NCBI GenBank assembly: GCA_022385805.1
Contig: MU277711.1
Location: 185,344-249,343 of the forward strand
Direction: 5' to 3'
Length of the DNA: 64,000 bases
From: Pilatotrama ljubarskyi
Lineage: Eukaryota; Basidiomycota; Agaricomycetes; Polyporales; Polyporaceae
Each line of letters starts with the position of its first letter. The first letter of the stretch is position 1. The notes under the pieces were generated by a model, which worked only from the letters and a program-made list of their open reading frames with translations, searched no databases and was not told where the DNA came from. Of this stretch, positions 48,801 through 60,617 are shown piece after piece. The position numbers and the translations under genes were made by a program.

Positions 48801-49996
48801 CGGAGATAAGATACATTAGATTATGGAGGAAACAGGAATCTGGAGATGAGCTGAATCTGTGACGGTTCCGTAGAGTTTTCTGTCTGCGAAACGGCATCTC
48901 TCCAATCTTTTCGTACCCCGCCTATGCGCTACATTCAGCAGGGCGAAGACTCTCTGGTATGGTAGGCTTTCCGATGTTGCCAGAGCAGGCTTTAACGGCA
49001 TGAAGATCATGCTATCGATATCGTGATAACCTGGCCACCTTCTCAATGCTCGGAGTCCAGGACGCCCTTGGTGGTGGTACCGCTATATATACGCGCAGCG
49101 TGCGGCACAGGCTGCAGCCCCTCGTATCTCCTCTCACCGTCTACCCTACTAGTACTTGGCCCCAAGCTCGACACCTCAGGTTCTCGGGCCCTCCTCCGTA
49201 AGTCCACCTATGCGTCGATTTCTGAGGTGAGTCAGATTGTGAAGGTGCTTTACCATCCCTCTCCGAGCCACTAGTGCTATGGTCCTTGCTACCGAGAGCG
49301 TGAGCGACACTGGTAGGCTTCGTTGCACTCTCGAGTAGTCTTCACACTGGTAAGCAGCCAGCTCTTCCGGCCAACGGTCAGTGCTTATTATATGACGCCT
49401 CTCGGGCATGTCAATCTCTATAATGGTGAGCACACTCCTTCCCTAGGGTGTTTTTGGTCCTCCAGAAGTTGTGATTCGGTCATCAGTCGCCGCCCGCGAG
49501 ACATGAGTGCACGGTAGTACAAGCTTGTAAGGTGACGAACTCTTACGATAAGCATAACTGATATGCAGTGAAATCTGCTATTTGAGGCACTATATACATG
49601 ATCTTTACTACTTAGTAACCGCTTCACATGTACGTATGTAAGCTCATCTAGTGGCAGGATGGATATAAATTCTGCTATATCACACATTTTGCGCCTATCC
49701 AAGAATATCCGGCTTTCCGCAAGCGTCGCGAAACGAGACGAACACGTCCTGATACATCACATTTCCGGATGATCTCTCAAGCAGATACATCACCAGTCTG
49801 GAGGACGTCCACGCTCGGAGATGTGGTCGAGCCAGCGCGCCCAGGGGCTGAACTTTGGATGTATCCAACCAATTCCTGACTCTGATTTCACGACGTGTCC
49901 GGGTCTGAACACAAAAGTTTGGGTGTGAACTACGATTTTGGATCGATTAGATCACCTACATATCCAACCTCCGGATATAGGCCGGATAGGGCGTGT

Positions 49997-50059
49997 TTCT
50001 GGTCCATTTCCTGCGCCGGACATTTTGGCGGTTTTGCAGTGACTGGCTCTGGACCAGAA
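49997..50059. repeat. Foldback element, copy 2
   Basis: Arms TTCTGGTCCA (49997-50006) and TGGACCAGAA (50050-50059) are perfectly complementary over 10 bp. The 43-bp loop contains the exact reverse complement of the 26-bp core of copy 1, at 50017-50042. Confidence 0.55.
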
Positions 50060-51182
50060 CCAGGAAAACAATTCACCCCATTTCCCCTGCCTATTCCAGG
50101 CCAGAGCATGGGCCATTGCTCCTCGTGCAAGTAGATCTTGTCAGGATGCTACCCGCCGAGTCCTCTCTGAGCGCTATGTACTCTCCGGCTCTTCATCACC
50201 TGCGATTCTCTTGGCCTCGCTCGTGCTTCGTCTCTGGCCCTACATCGGCAAAAGTGTCAGAAACACGGATGTGCTTGTGAGCACATACAATCACTTGCAA
50301 ACCCTGGGATTGCACCCAAGTCCTGTGGCCATAAAAAATCGTTACGGCCCTTCCGTAAGTGCTTGCAAACCGCTGGGATTGCTTGCAATTCAGGCTAGTA
50401 ATTCCGGGGATTGCGCTGGATTGTGCCCTTTGCAAGCCCTTGTATTGATATGCATACGATTATGCCATTTACGTATGCCTTCTCCTCATTCCGCTGATCC
50501 CAAATCGGCTTCCGGAGTACGCACGAAGAGTACAAGAGGAGACATATTATATTGATGGAAGTTATGACACAATTACATAGATCATGCTACACTAACGGGT
50601 ATGCTGACTAGGCCAATCGTACTCACATGCCGGTAGACGTTGCGTGTTGTAGTCGGCACTAGTAAAACAGTTACGGATAGGACGGTCAGCGGGAAACTGC
50701 TTGACGCAAGTGAAAGGCATACCAAGATATAATAAGTTGTTCGGAGGGCTATATCAGTTACCTTTTAAGTCAAACGACAGGCTCGTGAGCACCCCAATCA
50801 CAGCTGGCCAACTATGGACGTATCACATTGACGACGAGTTAGCAAACATTGGCGGCTTATCTTGCACCATTGCGAGACCTGGGTGGCGATGAGATATTGG
50901 ATCTCAGACTGTGGACTAGTGCACACGTACCGTGTATGGTGAGCCCGTCCGGCTCAGCCTCGGCATGGGATGTATGCGGTGAGGCCTTGAGGACGGACTG
51001 TAACACATCAGGACACTTGCACAAATGATAAGGATCCGAGCCAAGACCGTGGTGGACGTTCACGGATCCCTCGCATATCGGAGTCGCAGCAGTTGTAGAG
51101 ATTGCAGAGCTAGTCGAAAGCCCAGGAGAGTGGAAGCGAGAAGAGAGGCACGTTAGAGCGAGAGGAAGTTGAAGAGGCTGGT

Positions 51183-54100
51183 TTATGTAGGCATCGAGCG
51201 GAGCAGGTCGAGGAAGATGGCGCGGAGTTCGAATGCGGAGAGCTTCTTGTCCAAAAGGAGAGGAAGGGCAAGTGACTTTGAGCATGACGTCATGAGGGAG
51301 CTGAATCGAGAAGTGCTCGGGGCGTGTACGAGTGCATGGAAGACGTTTGAGTGTGCATGGCAGTGTGCAAGTCCATGCAAGTGCTTGCCATACAACCTCG
51401 AGTGCCTAAACCCTGGAATACATTGGGCGTCATAAGCACTTTTGCTGATTAGTACATGGGGCCCAGTCTCGACTCCGTCGCCAGCAGCATCGAGCAGGAT
51501 CGCCTTCAGACCATCCATAGGATTATAGGTCACCGGAGTTGGTGCGCCGTAGGTGGTTGTCAAGTCATCCATTAATTTCAACCTTTTGCCCGGAGGTGCA
51601 GAGTTGGAAGCGACGGTGTCCGCTTCGTCCTCATCAGCACTGTGCTTGCACTTGGGCTGACGGAGACTAGGCATTGTCGCAGTGTTTCCCTTCGGAGAGT
51701 CGGCTTCCCCCACTTCCCGGGATTCATGCTTGTGCAGTGCTGCATACCTAATTTTGCGAGGGACCCTGTCGTTTGTCCCTAGTTCCTCGCTGATGAGAAG
51801 ATGTTGCCACCACTCATCGATCTTTTCCGGGAGCATCCATATGTATGCCGGAGACACAGGTTGCAAGACCATTCCACCATTGATGGATGCCGCGTGGAAA
51901 TCCATCATCCGATTTGGCCACTTGTGCAAGGCTTTGCTCTCAAACTGCACGTCCCCAGTATATTGTCGAGTTGTGACATTTGTACGTTTTGCGAGGCCAC
52001 CAGAAGGTTTGCCGCGGAAGTATTGAGAGAAGTTGAACATGGACTCCAATCTTGACAACAGCTCGTCCGGGTCCAGGGAGTGACCAAGCCAGTGGAAAGC
52101 GCAAAAGAGTAGGACATAGAGGAGGGGCTCCATGTCGTCCTGTATTGTGTGCGATGTAGCTGTTGCCGTTCGAGCTTGGGCCACTCTGATTGACATAAAT
52201 TGCCAGGTCGGCTATTTCACAACCAGCTGGTGAGTTCAATCTCGACGAGACGCAGAGGCGGAGAGTACTCGCATCGCGTGGCACTTGCCGGTATGGATCC
52301 ATCGCGTGTACGTTCCACGAGAGATCCCAGTTAAGGAGATAGCCAGTACGCTCCGAAATCCCTTCCCAGGTGTGGAACAAAACAATATTTCCAACGCTAA
52401 TGTCCCGATGGAGACGCCCCATGCGGTTCGCGTGAAGCATTGCTGTATTAGGGGTAATTGCCTCAGTGTTGAAGTCGACTATCATCAACACACTTCTGTC
52501 AGAGTGAGCGCACCTTGGTAAGCATGATAACCTCCTGTTAACAATTCTGAGGTCCTGGAGAGCCTTTGTAGACTGTACCCGGCTACGGAAAGCACCAGGC
52601 GATAATGGGATCGTTTGACGAAGGTGACAGCTTCGATGCCTTGGTCGCATGCCCACAGTGCATCAATGAAGTCTTGTGTCTTCGTAACTTGGGCCTCTGG
52701 AACGTAAAATAATGTCATCAATAGCATTCTCTATGCCTCCCTGAGCATGCTAGCAAACTCACCTTGCGTACTAAGGTGCAAATGCGACGTCGCGAGCACT
52801 GATGCCATGTCCCCATGGCAGAGCACTTGCAGAACATTGGGGGCAAGACCCTGTTCTGAGCGATGCAATGCAGCAATGACCTCGCCTTCTTCTTCGGCGC
52901 CATCAGAGCAACATCATCAGGTATCCTTCAACAATGCTACTGTCGATGACTTCGCGTCGACAGCCCAGTATGTCCGAATCACGCGTCCAGTGACAGACAG
53001 CGGAGTTACCAGGGGACATGACACAAGGAATCTCTGTTCGCCACGGACACCGTCTTTGGTAGAAGAATACTTGTACGGCTGACACTGCCTTGGGTTGGTA
53101 GTGTTCTTGCACAGCGTCATCAAGGTGCTCTCCTTGACATAAACCGAGTTGCACCATGGCGTGTTTTTTGATGGCATTGCGGAACAATGCCTCTTCTGCA
53201 TCGGTCGAAGGCTCCATGGTCAAGTCAAGGCCCCGTTGAGCTTCCGACATGTGTGCGAAGCGCCAGAGAAATTGGCAGAGGATATCTGGCTCATGGTGGA
53301 GATCAACGTGTCGGCTCACGATCACGCCTGCGCGGTCCCAACGCATGAGTCGGATATGCCGACCAGCAACCGAGACTGAGAAGCACCAGAGGCGGAACTG
53401 CCGGGCTTGGACTTCAGTAGCATATGTGACATGCTGCCCGAAGTATTCCTGCACCTTCAGTTGAGCACCACGGGCCTTATCATAAGTGAGAGCGGGGACC
53501 AGGAGGCACCGACCACATGAAGAACCCAGATGAGCATACAGATCTTGGAAGTAGTCCTTGTCGCTGTGATTTTTCACTTCAAAGAAAAGTGCGGCAAATC
53601 CCATGTTTGCATGGGACAGTGTGTCATCCTTCTCGACTGCAACAAGGGGTAGGTGTTCGTTGAAATAGCAAGTGATATCCGGCTTCACCAAGAAGCTGCC
53701 ACTGGTGTCTGGGTTCTGGGATGTATCGCAGAACGTATACCCTGGGCAGCGGGAGACAGTGCCTTCCTTATGGTTGAGGGCATCAATCTAGAACACGTCA
53801 GGCTATGCTACTGCTTGTGTGGTAGTACATCACGCACCAGTGGCCCATATAGGTTCTCTTCACGGTCACTCACCCAGACATCCTTAAAAGCATCAACAGC
53901 CGAAGGCATCTTCTCCAAAACCTCGGCCGGGCAAGGGCAGAACGTCTCCAAGAACGCTCGCGGGCACATTGGCCCCGCTGCAAAATAACGGGCTTCCTTA
54001 GCCAACCTCGCATAGCGGCTTTGCGAGTCCTTCGGGGAATGTCCATAAACCTCACTCGTGTTCTCCGTCAAAGCAATCAGGACGTTATATGCCCCCAAAC

Positions 54101-54332
54101 CAACGGAAGCAGGTACGCCCAGACCCGCTGGAACCGCTGCTGCCGGGATTCTCGTTCCGCCATCTTCGATTTGATGAAGGTGGAGGGCTGGGTCCACTTT
54201 CATCTGAGGCATCATGGACAGAGGGCCGAGATGTGTGTGGAGTTCAGTCAGAGCAAGGATCGGAAATGGGTGATTCTGGATGCTGTCAACCATTGTGCGA
54301 GATGTTAAATATGACAGGTACTCGGAAGGCAT
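51183..54332 (-). pseudogene. FunK1-type fungal kinase gene, probably inactivated
   Basis: Exons run from MPSEYLSYLTSRTMVDSIQN (complement of 54330-54332) through FLVKPDITCYFNEHLPLV, VQARQFRLWCFSVSVAGRHI, MRWDRAGVIVSRHVDLHHEP, the catalytic loop RLHRDISVGNIVLF (about 52.4 kb), the magnesium-site segment LLNWDLSW and QDDMEPLLYVLLFCAFHWLG. These are the marks of FunK1 kinases, in which DFG is replaced by a DW-type motif; here the first Asp is Asn. Two lesions appear against the intact neighbour. The frame changes near 53060-53070, where VQVF must pass to STKDGVRGEQRFLV without a possible intron. Then two adjacent TGA codons (complement of 52914-52919) stand where the neighbour reads Trp-Arg in KDTWR. 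After them the frame again encodes FunK1-like sequence (EGEVIAALHRSEQGLAPNVL). Sequencing error could explain one lesion, hardly both. Confidence 0.65.
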
Positions 54333-56172
54333 CCACAGTGAGCACAATAGTCAGACATCAACAAGGACTCTGGCTAGGGCTCCGCATCGTAGCGGAATTT
54401 ACGGCGTAACGCAGACGTATTGGGTTACAGCGGCTCCATATTTACGGTTCCCATGCCCCCATGAAGTCTCGGATCCCTCCGGCCAGGCCATGAGCGTAAC
54501 CGTATCTATACGCCGTATAGCTGCACGTATGCCGGTTCCGTGTACCCATCTTCACCAAATCCAGTCTGTAATGAATGCACTTTTTTCGATTTAATGGATT
54601 GGGATGATCATTGAATGATATTCCATGACATGATTGGGCACTCACGAACTGTTTGTGAGCTGTTGAAGCTGCTGCCAGATGGGCGCGCTGTGGGCGCCTA
54701 ACTCTGGAGCTTGAAGCCCCCCTAGTACTTCCACCGTGACGGAAACTGAAAGTCTGTATCAAATCCAGTACTCTGTACCTCGGCTCCAATCTGCAAGGAT
54801 TGGTGCTATAAGTTCTATGATGCATGTATTGTCCTGACTTTTTGGGTGGTTTGTGTGCTACAATATTACACATGGGCACAGCTAGTTGCTGATGGTCCCT
54901 ACTCAAGTGAAATGGGATGTGACCCCTGGTGGGCTACTGGGTCCAGTTGATTCTGACATTAGAGTGTATTTGCAAGCGGATTAAACCGCCCCACATGAGT
55001 TATACACTCGTGGCTTGTACACTTCCAACTTGCGCAGATTTCGGCGCTACACCCAGTGCATCCGCTCCAACTGGTTAAGCGCCTAACGGTGTAAACCGTG
55101 TTGCAAATACAGGACTGACTACAATGTCGACTATATTACTATGCTACATGAGTTACGATTGCTCAAGGCCGGGCTAACCTGTAAGTCTCTACTACAGCGG
55201 TCTACTGCTGGTTCTCCATTGGCGTCTGCCCCAGTCCCGGATACGACACCCGTACACGTAGTTTACGGCCGTAATACGACTACGATGGTGCGGCGTAGAA
55301 ATTGACGCCCATCTGCCCAGCCTCTGAGCCGTCCGGGGCGTATCGTACCGTGCGAATTACGCCGTCAGCATATCCGTACGATGCGGAGCCCTAACTCTGG
55401 CATGAAGGTGGAGATAGCAACTGCAGGGTCAGTGGCCTTTCTATTTCCATGGGATCTGCATCCGCCAACATAGGTCGCTGTCTGTATACTGGGTGACAAG
55501 GCAGCGAGTCAGAGTCTTGCCTCTTCTTGGACGAAAGAGCGGACCTATCTCTTGTAATGTCGCCCTACTCAGGCTCGAAGCCTCAGATGCATAGAGTCTG
55601 TTATCATAGAGTATTATGCCTCGCCCTGTTACAGGCGTCTTGTAGGTTGGCGCAAGTTTCACACGTAATAGCAGCGAGTGGCGGCTCTGGAGCGATATGC
55701 GACTCGGAGCAGGGTGGCAGACCGCTTCTGCGAGGTCATACTGCGCCCACTCAGAACTATACACGCGGCAGTGGACAATTGGCTGACATACTGCTTTGAG
55801 GTCGGAGACCGCTCGACGTTACAAGGCACGCATGGGGGCACAATAGGCTGCACGGTTGCATCAGCGCTGGGGTGCGCTTCCGACGCCAGCGCTGTGAAGT
55901 AGTCACGGAGTGCAGAGAACAAGGGATGATGATGATGATAGTAGGTTTGGTCGTGGGAAATTACACTACGTCTGTGCTCGATACAGCGTCTGGTGTAAAC
56001 ATCCAACAACACAAGGGCAAAGCCTTCGCACAAATCGAGCCCAATTTGGGTGAGATCCAACCAGCGCTCGTCGATGTTCATGAGGCGCCTAAGTTCCAAC
56101 AGAGACTAAGACACACCTAAGTTACCGTCTACCTCCCTACTGTGCTTTCAATGATGTCCTACTCTACCGCTC
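54333..56172. other. Intergenic stretch between two divergent FunK1 genes
   Basis: 1.8 kb between the starts of the two kinase genes. I see no coding exon I trust. There is a short (ATG)n microsatellite near 55925-55942. Part of the true N-terminus of the right-hand kinase may lie here, since an ATG at 56153 opens a frame MSYSTAHANSGPVYN that could be spliced into it. Confidence 0.45.
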
Positions 56173-58751
56173 ATGCCAACAGTGGCCCTGTGTACAATGT
56201 TCCGATGGCTCTTAACGAGGGAGGACCATACCGGTACCAGGGGTATTGAGCCGTCGGAAGCCACCAACCGTCGGAAGCGCGACATACGAGACTCTCGGGA
56301 TTATATGATCGGACCGATGCCTGTGGTGGATTTTCTTGACGAGTTTCTACCGGCCGTGCCAGCAGATCGACAGAGAGCGCTGCTTTCTAGCAAGGGCGCC
56401 TTCAAGAATGTACCAACAAGTGCTGCTACACCATCTGCCTTGATTGAGCCTATGGTAAGCGTATTGACCGAACATTCCGACTGCTGCTTCGTTCACATAT
56501 GTTCCCAGATTGCTGCTCTTAACCGCTTCACGAAACATAAAAGCCATGCACCCGGATTCGTCTTCATGGCCACTTCCGAGCGTTCAGAGTATCCGCACAA
56601 GCCCGGCTACATGAAGCCACACATCTGCTGCTTTGCGTCCCAAAACGCAAGCATCGTACAGCGGTCTGCAATATCCTCTCGCGCCGAGTTGGGTTATGCA
56701 GAGTTCTTCGTGGAAGTGAAGCCAGATATCGCCTTGGACTTCTTCGTCGATCCTCCTTCCAAGGCAACCCGTGAAGAACTCGCATCTCATGACTTCGCTG
56801 CGTATCACGAAGATGAACGCTTGCAAGCCCGGATAAACAGGGCACTCGGACAACACCTGGCCTATGCCACGGAGGTCCTTGCTCGTCAGCACCGCGCTTT
56901 CTTGTTCTCCGTCTCCATGTCTGGTTCCTCCGCTCGCCTCCTTCGTTGGGATCGGTCAGGCGTGATAGTGACACAATCATTCGACGTCCGCCAGGAGCCC
57001 GACTTGCTCTGCGACTTTGTCGGTCGGTTTGCGTGCGCTTCCGATGTGCAGCGCGGACATGACCTGACAGTAGAAATGGCTACGCCGGGAGAGGATTCGC
57101 TCTTCCGGGAGGTCATCACGACGCACGTCCGAGAGCAATCAGGATTGCACGGAGATGGCCTCGCAAAGGCAGTCAAGGAGCACTACGAGCCCGGCCATGT
57201 AACGGCCGTGCACGTTTTTTCCGTCAAGACCGACTCTTCTCTGATGAGGACGGAACGCTACCTGGTCTCTCGGCCTGTGACGAACCCCTTGTCACTCACT
57301 GGACGTGCCACCCGTGGGTACTGGGCCGTACAGTCGAGCACAGGACGTCCTGTCTTCCTGAAGGATACTTGGCGGCTGGCACAAGAATTGGAAGGAGATG
57401 TCATATCCAGCCTCCTCTCGGCCGGCGTACGGTACGTGCCTGAAGTGGTAGCCCATGGCCATGTCCCGGCGGAGCCTCCGTCTGGCGGCCAGGCCGTCCC
57501 ATGTATGTCACTTCCTATCATCACGAGGTGTCGCCGATTGAAACCATCGCGAAACAGTGTCCCAAATGCAACTCAGTAGAGCAGAGCGCTATGACACGAA
57601 ACCTTGGGTCAGCGCAATCCGCGGCGAAATGAATTCCTTGTCGACCCAAATACACTATCGGCTGGTGCTCGGTAGCGTAGGATACGAGCTCAAGCATTTC
57701 AGAGGAACCGATGAACTTCTACGGGCAACTTACGATGTCTATCATGGTAGGCTAATCAAGTCTTCGCCCACCACTTCCCCGTTGACCTAGGCCGTCCAGC
57801 GATGCTTGACGCCTTACGCAAGTGTTCGCGTATACATAGGGACATCAGTACACGTAACATCATCCTAGTACGAGAGGGTGACGGAGAAGCGCGGCGGGGA
57901 TATCTCGTCGACTGGGAGTGCTCCTCTAAAATCGACGACAAAGGTCAAGCACTCGAGAGCGGGAGGGATGTACGTATCGCTCACGATCTACCGCGTTCAG
58001 TCTGATAATCCGAGCGCAGGGCACGTGGAGATATATGTCGATGGGAGTGCTCCTTGATCCCAAGAAAAGGCACGTCTTTCAGGACGACATGGAGTCTCTC
58101 CTCTACGTGATCCTCCACTGCGCCGTCCTCTATTTGCCGCACGACCTTACATCCGAAGACCTTCGAGAGTTCATGCACCAATTCTTTCACCGCTCGGTAT
58201 TCATGCGCGGCGCGCTCCACGGCGGCGACGCCAAACTTGCAAACTCGCAGGACCGGATATTGACGCGCATGATCAATTTTGAGAATGCCGATCTGCGAGA
58301 ATGGCTAGACACGGTGATGGACTACCACGGCCCTCCCGTGCACCTCGAGAAGGAAATGGCCGACCACTGGACGGACCCCACCTATCTCGACAATTTTTGG
58401 GGCACCTTTCTCAAGGAGCGCTCTCTGCCGCGCGACGACAGAATTGAGCACGAACTCATCTATCCTGGTCGCTTTCCAGACGAAACGCCGGGTTCTGAAG
58501 TCCCATCTACCCCTCCCAAACCATCAGCGACAAAGAGAAAGGCCGAGGTGGAGGCTGCGCCGTCGATCAAATCTCCTCGGACCGATTATAGGGCTACGCC
58601 ACGACGCAGCGAGCGGCTTCGCGGTCGCTCCGATGGGGCGGCCGCAAGGCCTGTCCGGGGCAATGCAGATACTGCCCCAAAGCAGACGAAAAGCGGCCGT
58701 ACGACATCGTCCAGTGGCACGCTCGCTGCTCGTATGAAATCCACGAGGTAA
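56173..58751 (+). CDS. FunK1-type fungal-specific protein kinase (intact copy)
   Basis: A long first exon continues to about 57502, followed by three introns. It encodes MPVVDFLDEFLPAVPADRQR, GYAEFFVEVKPDIALDFFVD, LARQHRAFLFSVSMSGSSAR, LLRWDRSGVIVTQSFDVRQE, LVSRPVTNPLSLTGRATRGY and FLKDTWRLAQELEGDVISSL. The kinase core follows: catalytic loop RIHRDISTRNIILV (HRD codons 57835-57843), YLVDWECSS in place of DFG, and after the intron ending in gcgcag, GTWRYMSMGVLLDPKKRHVF and QDDMESLLYVILHCAVLYLP. The C-terminus is basic and Ser/Pro-rich (KRKAEVEAAP, RRSERLRGRS). The catalytic Asp residues are present. FunK1 kinases are expanded in mushroom-forming fungi and linked by expression to fruiting; substrates are unknown. 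The exact start is uncertain, as an upstream exon is possible. The stop TAA overlaps a gtaag sequence, so a further 3' exon is conceivable. Confidence 0.88.
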
Positions 58752-59725
58752 GCCCGACTTCTTGTCTGATCTCCTACAATACTGTCTTCTTTGCTCGATA
58801 CCACACTTCTCCGTCTCCCTCCCATGATACCCCTCGTTATGCTTGATCATCTGTTTGCTCTATTGTACGCTGCTGTCCAAAAGCTGCGGTCTATGTGCGC
58901 TGTATTGCTTCGAAATTAGCCTCGCTTTTCGGATTCTTTGGGCGATCTCGTCCGAATGCTGCGATGGACTTGGAAAAGAGGGTCGGCAGATAACCGTGAC
59001 CGACGAGGACAGCGGCAAGCCGCCGCTCGCGACCAAGTACGAAGTCATCCTCCTCACGAGGACGGACCAGGACGCGGTAGGCCAAGGCCAGCAGCTTGTA
59101 GTGGAAGCCGAGCTCGAACTTACCCTCCTAGAGAATAAGGCGAGGCGTACTGGCCAGGGATCTTCGCGAGCTACCCGCCGTGCGCGAATGCTAGTCCCTT
59201 CTTGAGGGCAGGGGCAGGCTGGTCCAGGTTTGATGGGGACAACTGCATGATCGCGCATGTGTTCATAGTCAAGGGCGGGCCACTCTGCCTGATGTGTAGC
59301 ATAGGCTATAGCGCATGCGTAGGTATACATAGTCCGTGTGATGTATCGCTGTATTCGAAGCGAGGGCATTACAGTAGGCGCGATGTTAAAGGCTACATGT
59401 GCGAAGGGACGAAGGATAGCTGCAAAGAAATACAACAAAGACGGTCAAGGAAAAGAGCAGTCCATGTATGGATACAGCGGTGAGGAAGGCGAAGGAAAAC
59501 TGGATCCGACTCAATAGTAAAGGGATGTACCATACCGGGGAGAACGTCTGAGGAGCCCATATGCGAAAGTCTCGAATGAAGTGCATAGGGATGAGAGTTC
59601 AGAAGTCGTCACGAGGAGCACTGCAGCTGATGCAGCGGCAAGTAAGCATGGACAGGTACTTCCGTATCTTGCCTGCAACGGCTACAATCAGTCGATGTAC
59701 GCGTGGTGAGAGGAGGCATCGTCGC
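58752..59725. other. Intergenic stretch with a possible orphan exon
   Basis: Lies between the FunK1 stop and the 3' end of the zinc-finger-like gene. One part, 58976-59205 (+), has coding-like third positions and is described separately. The rest shows nothing I can support. Confidence 0.45.
58976..59205 (+). pseudogene. Orphan coding-like fragment
   Basis: This plus-strand frame has strongly G/C-ending codons over about 50 codons (ITVTDEDSGKPPLATKYEVI, LLTRTDQDAVGQGQQLVVEA, ELELTLLENKARR), then a basic tail and a stop at 59203-59205. No ATG opens the frame nearby, and I find no upstream exon with a good donor. It may be the last exon of an unrecognised gene or a remnant of one. I recognise no family. 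Confidence 0.3.
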
Positions 59726-60617
59726 TCACTTCGCGCTCGAGAGGAATGGGCATAAGGAGCAGGGGAAGGGGCATAGCGCCGCTGCTGTCGCCCTTCTACG
59801 GAGTGTCCGAAGTCGAGGAATGAGCTGTACGGCGGCGGTTGGGCATATCTGCATGCGACAGAATCGGTATAAGCTATATTGCAGTGAGCGGCAAGGACAG
59901 TAGTCCGCGCACCTCTCTCTGGGATCGATGTCATGTATGGTAAGGTGGGTTGCGAGACTTCTGATGTTGGGCAGAATGTCCCTGCATCCCGGCCGCTGGC
60001 AAGGGATGTCTCTGTCGAGTCCCCAGCGGATCGCCATCACGTATGCTTCCCGAGCCTGAAGAACCATCGGTGAGCACTTGGCCAGGAAGACGGTCATAAC
60101 AACTCACAGCCTGGTCAATGGCAGAGACGCGAGACTCCCTGAAGCGCAGGCGGGGGCCCGACATCGTGCTCAGTTCTGTGTCCATAGAGCTCCCGGCGGA
60201 CAGTGCTTCCGCGCTCGGAACGCTCAGGTAGGTGACCGAGGACGAAGCGCGAGGACGGGGCCTTGTCCGCTCGTCGCTGGAGTGCGATGCCCTGTAGCGT
60301 GCAGCGATCTCCTGGGCAGGGCTGCTGTTCCGTGTGCGAACGCTGGTCGCCCTACTTGTCGTCATACGGCGCGACGACCGGGAGCGTGACATCGACCATG
60401 TACTCTCGTCATCGTCGTCCTCGAACACACCACGCAACGGATCGGACGTGAAGATCACGCCGTAGCGTTTCCGCCGGTCGGATGGCTTGCGGGGCCGCCG
60501 CCGTGGCTGCTGTGGCATGGGCCGGCTGATGACCACCACGGGAGTGTTGGCTAGAGACATGCCAAGGTAGGACTGCGGGGCGGCCTGCAAGGTCGGTGGA
60601 TAATACGCTCGCGACAT
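59726..60617 (-). CDS. Small basidiomycete protein with C2H2-like zinc finger
   Basis: Starts at ATG of MSRAYYPPTLQAAPQ (complement of 60615-60617). A basic segment follows (RRRPRKPSDRRKRYGVIFTS), then an acidic patch EDDDDES, Arg/Ser-rich and Ser-rich parts, and an intron with gtgagt donor and cag acceptor that joins RVSAIDQA to AREAYVMAIRWGLDRDIPC. The second exon contains CQRPGCRDILPNIRSLATHL followed by TIH, a C-x4-C-x11-H-x3-H arrangement that may bind zinc. The C-terminus is uncertain: the frame stays open to 59726, but a gtgcgc donor just after HDIDPRE could end the exon earlier. The basic N-terminal segment could be a nuclear signal. Family unnamed. Divergent from COQ4. Confidence 0.6.

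Larger units (their letters stand above)
47953..51182. other. 3.2-kb gene-poor stretch with foldback repeats
   Basis: Between the coiled-coil gene promoter and the 3' end of the FunK1-like pseudogene. No frame shows a recognisable domain; a 136-codon ATG frame at 48236 has no coding signature I trust. The stretch holds two hairpin elements (listed separately) and, at about 50285-50450, several imperfect copies of a CTTGCAAACC / GGGATTGC unit. Confidence 0.5.
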
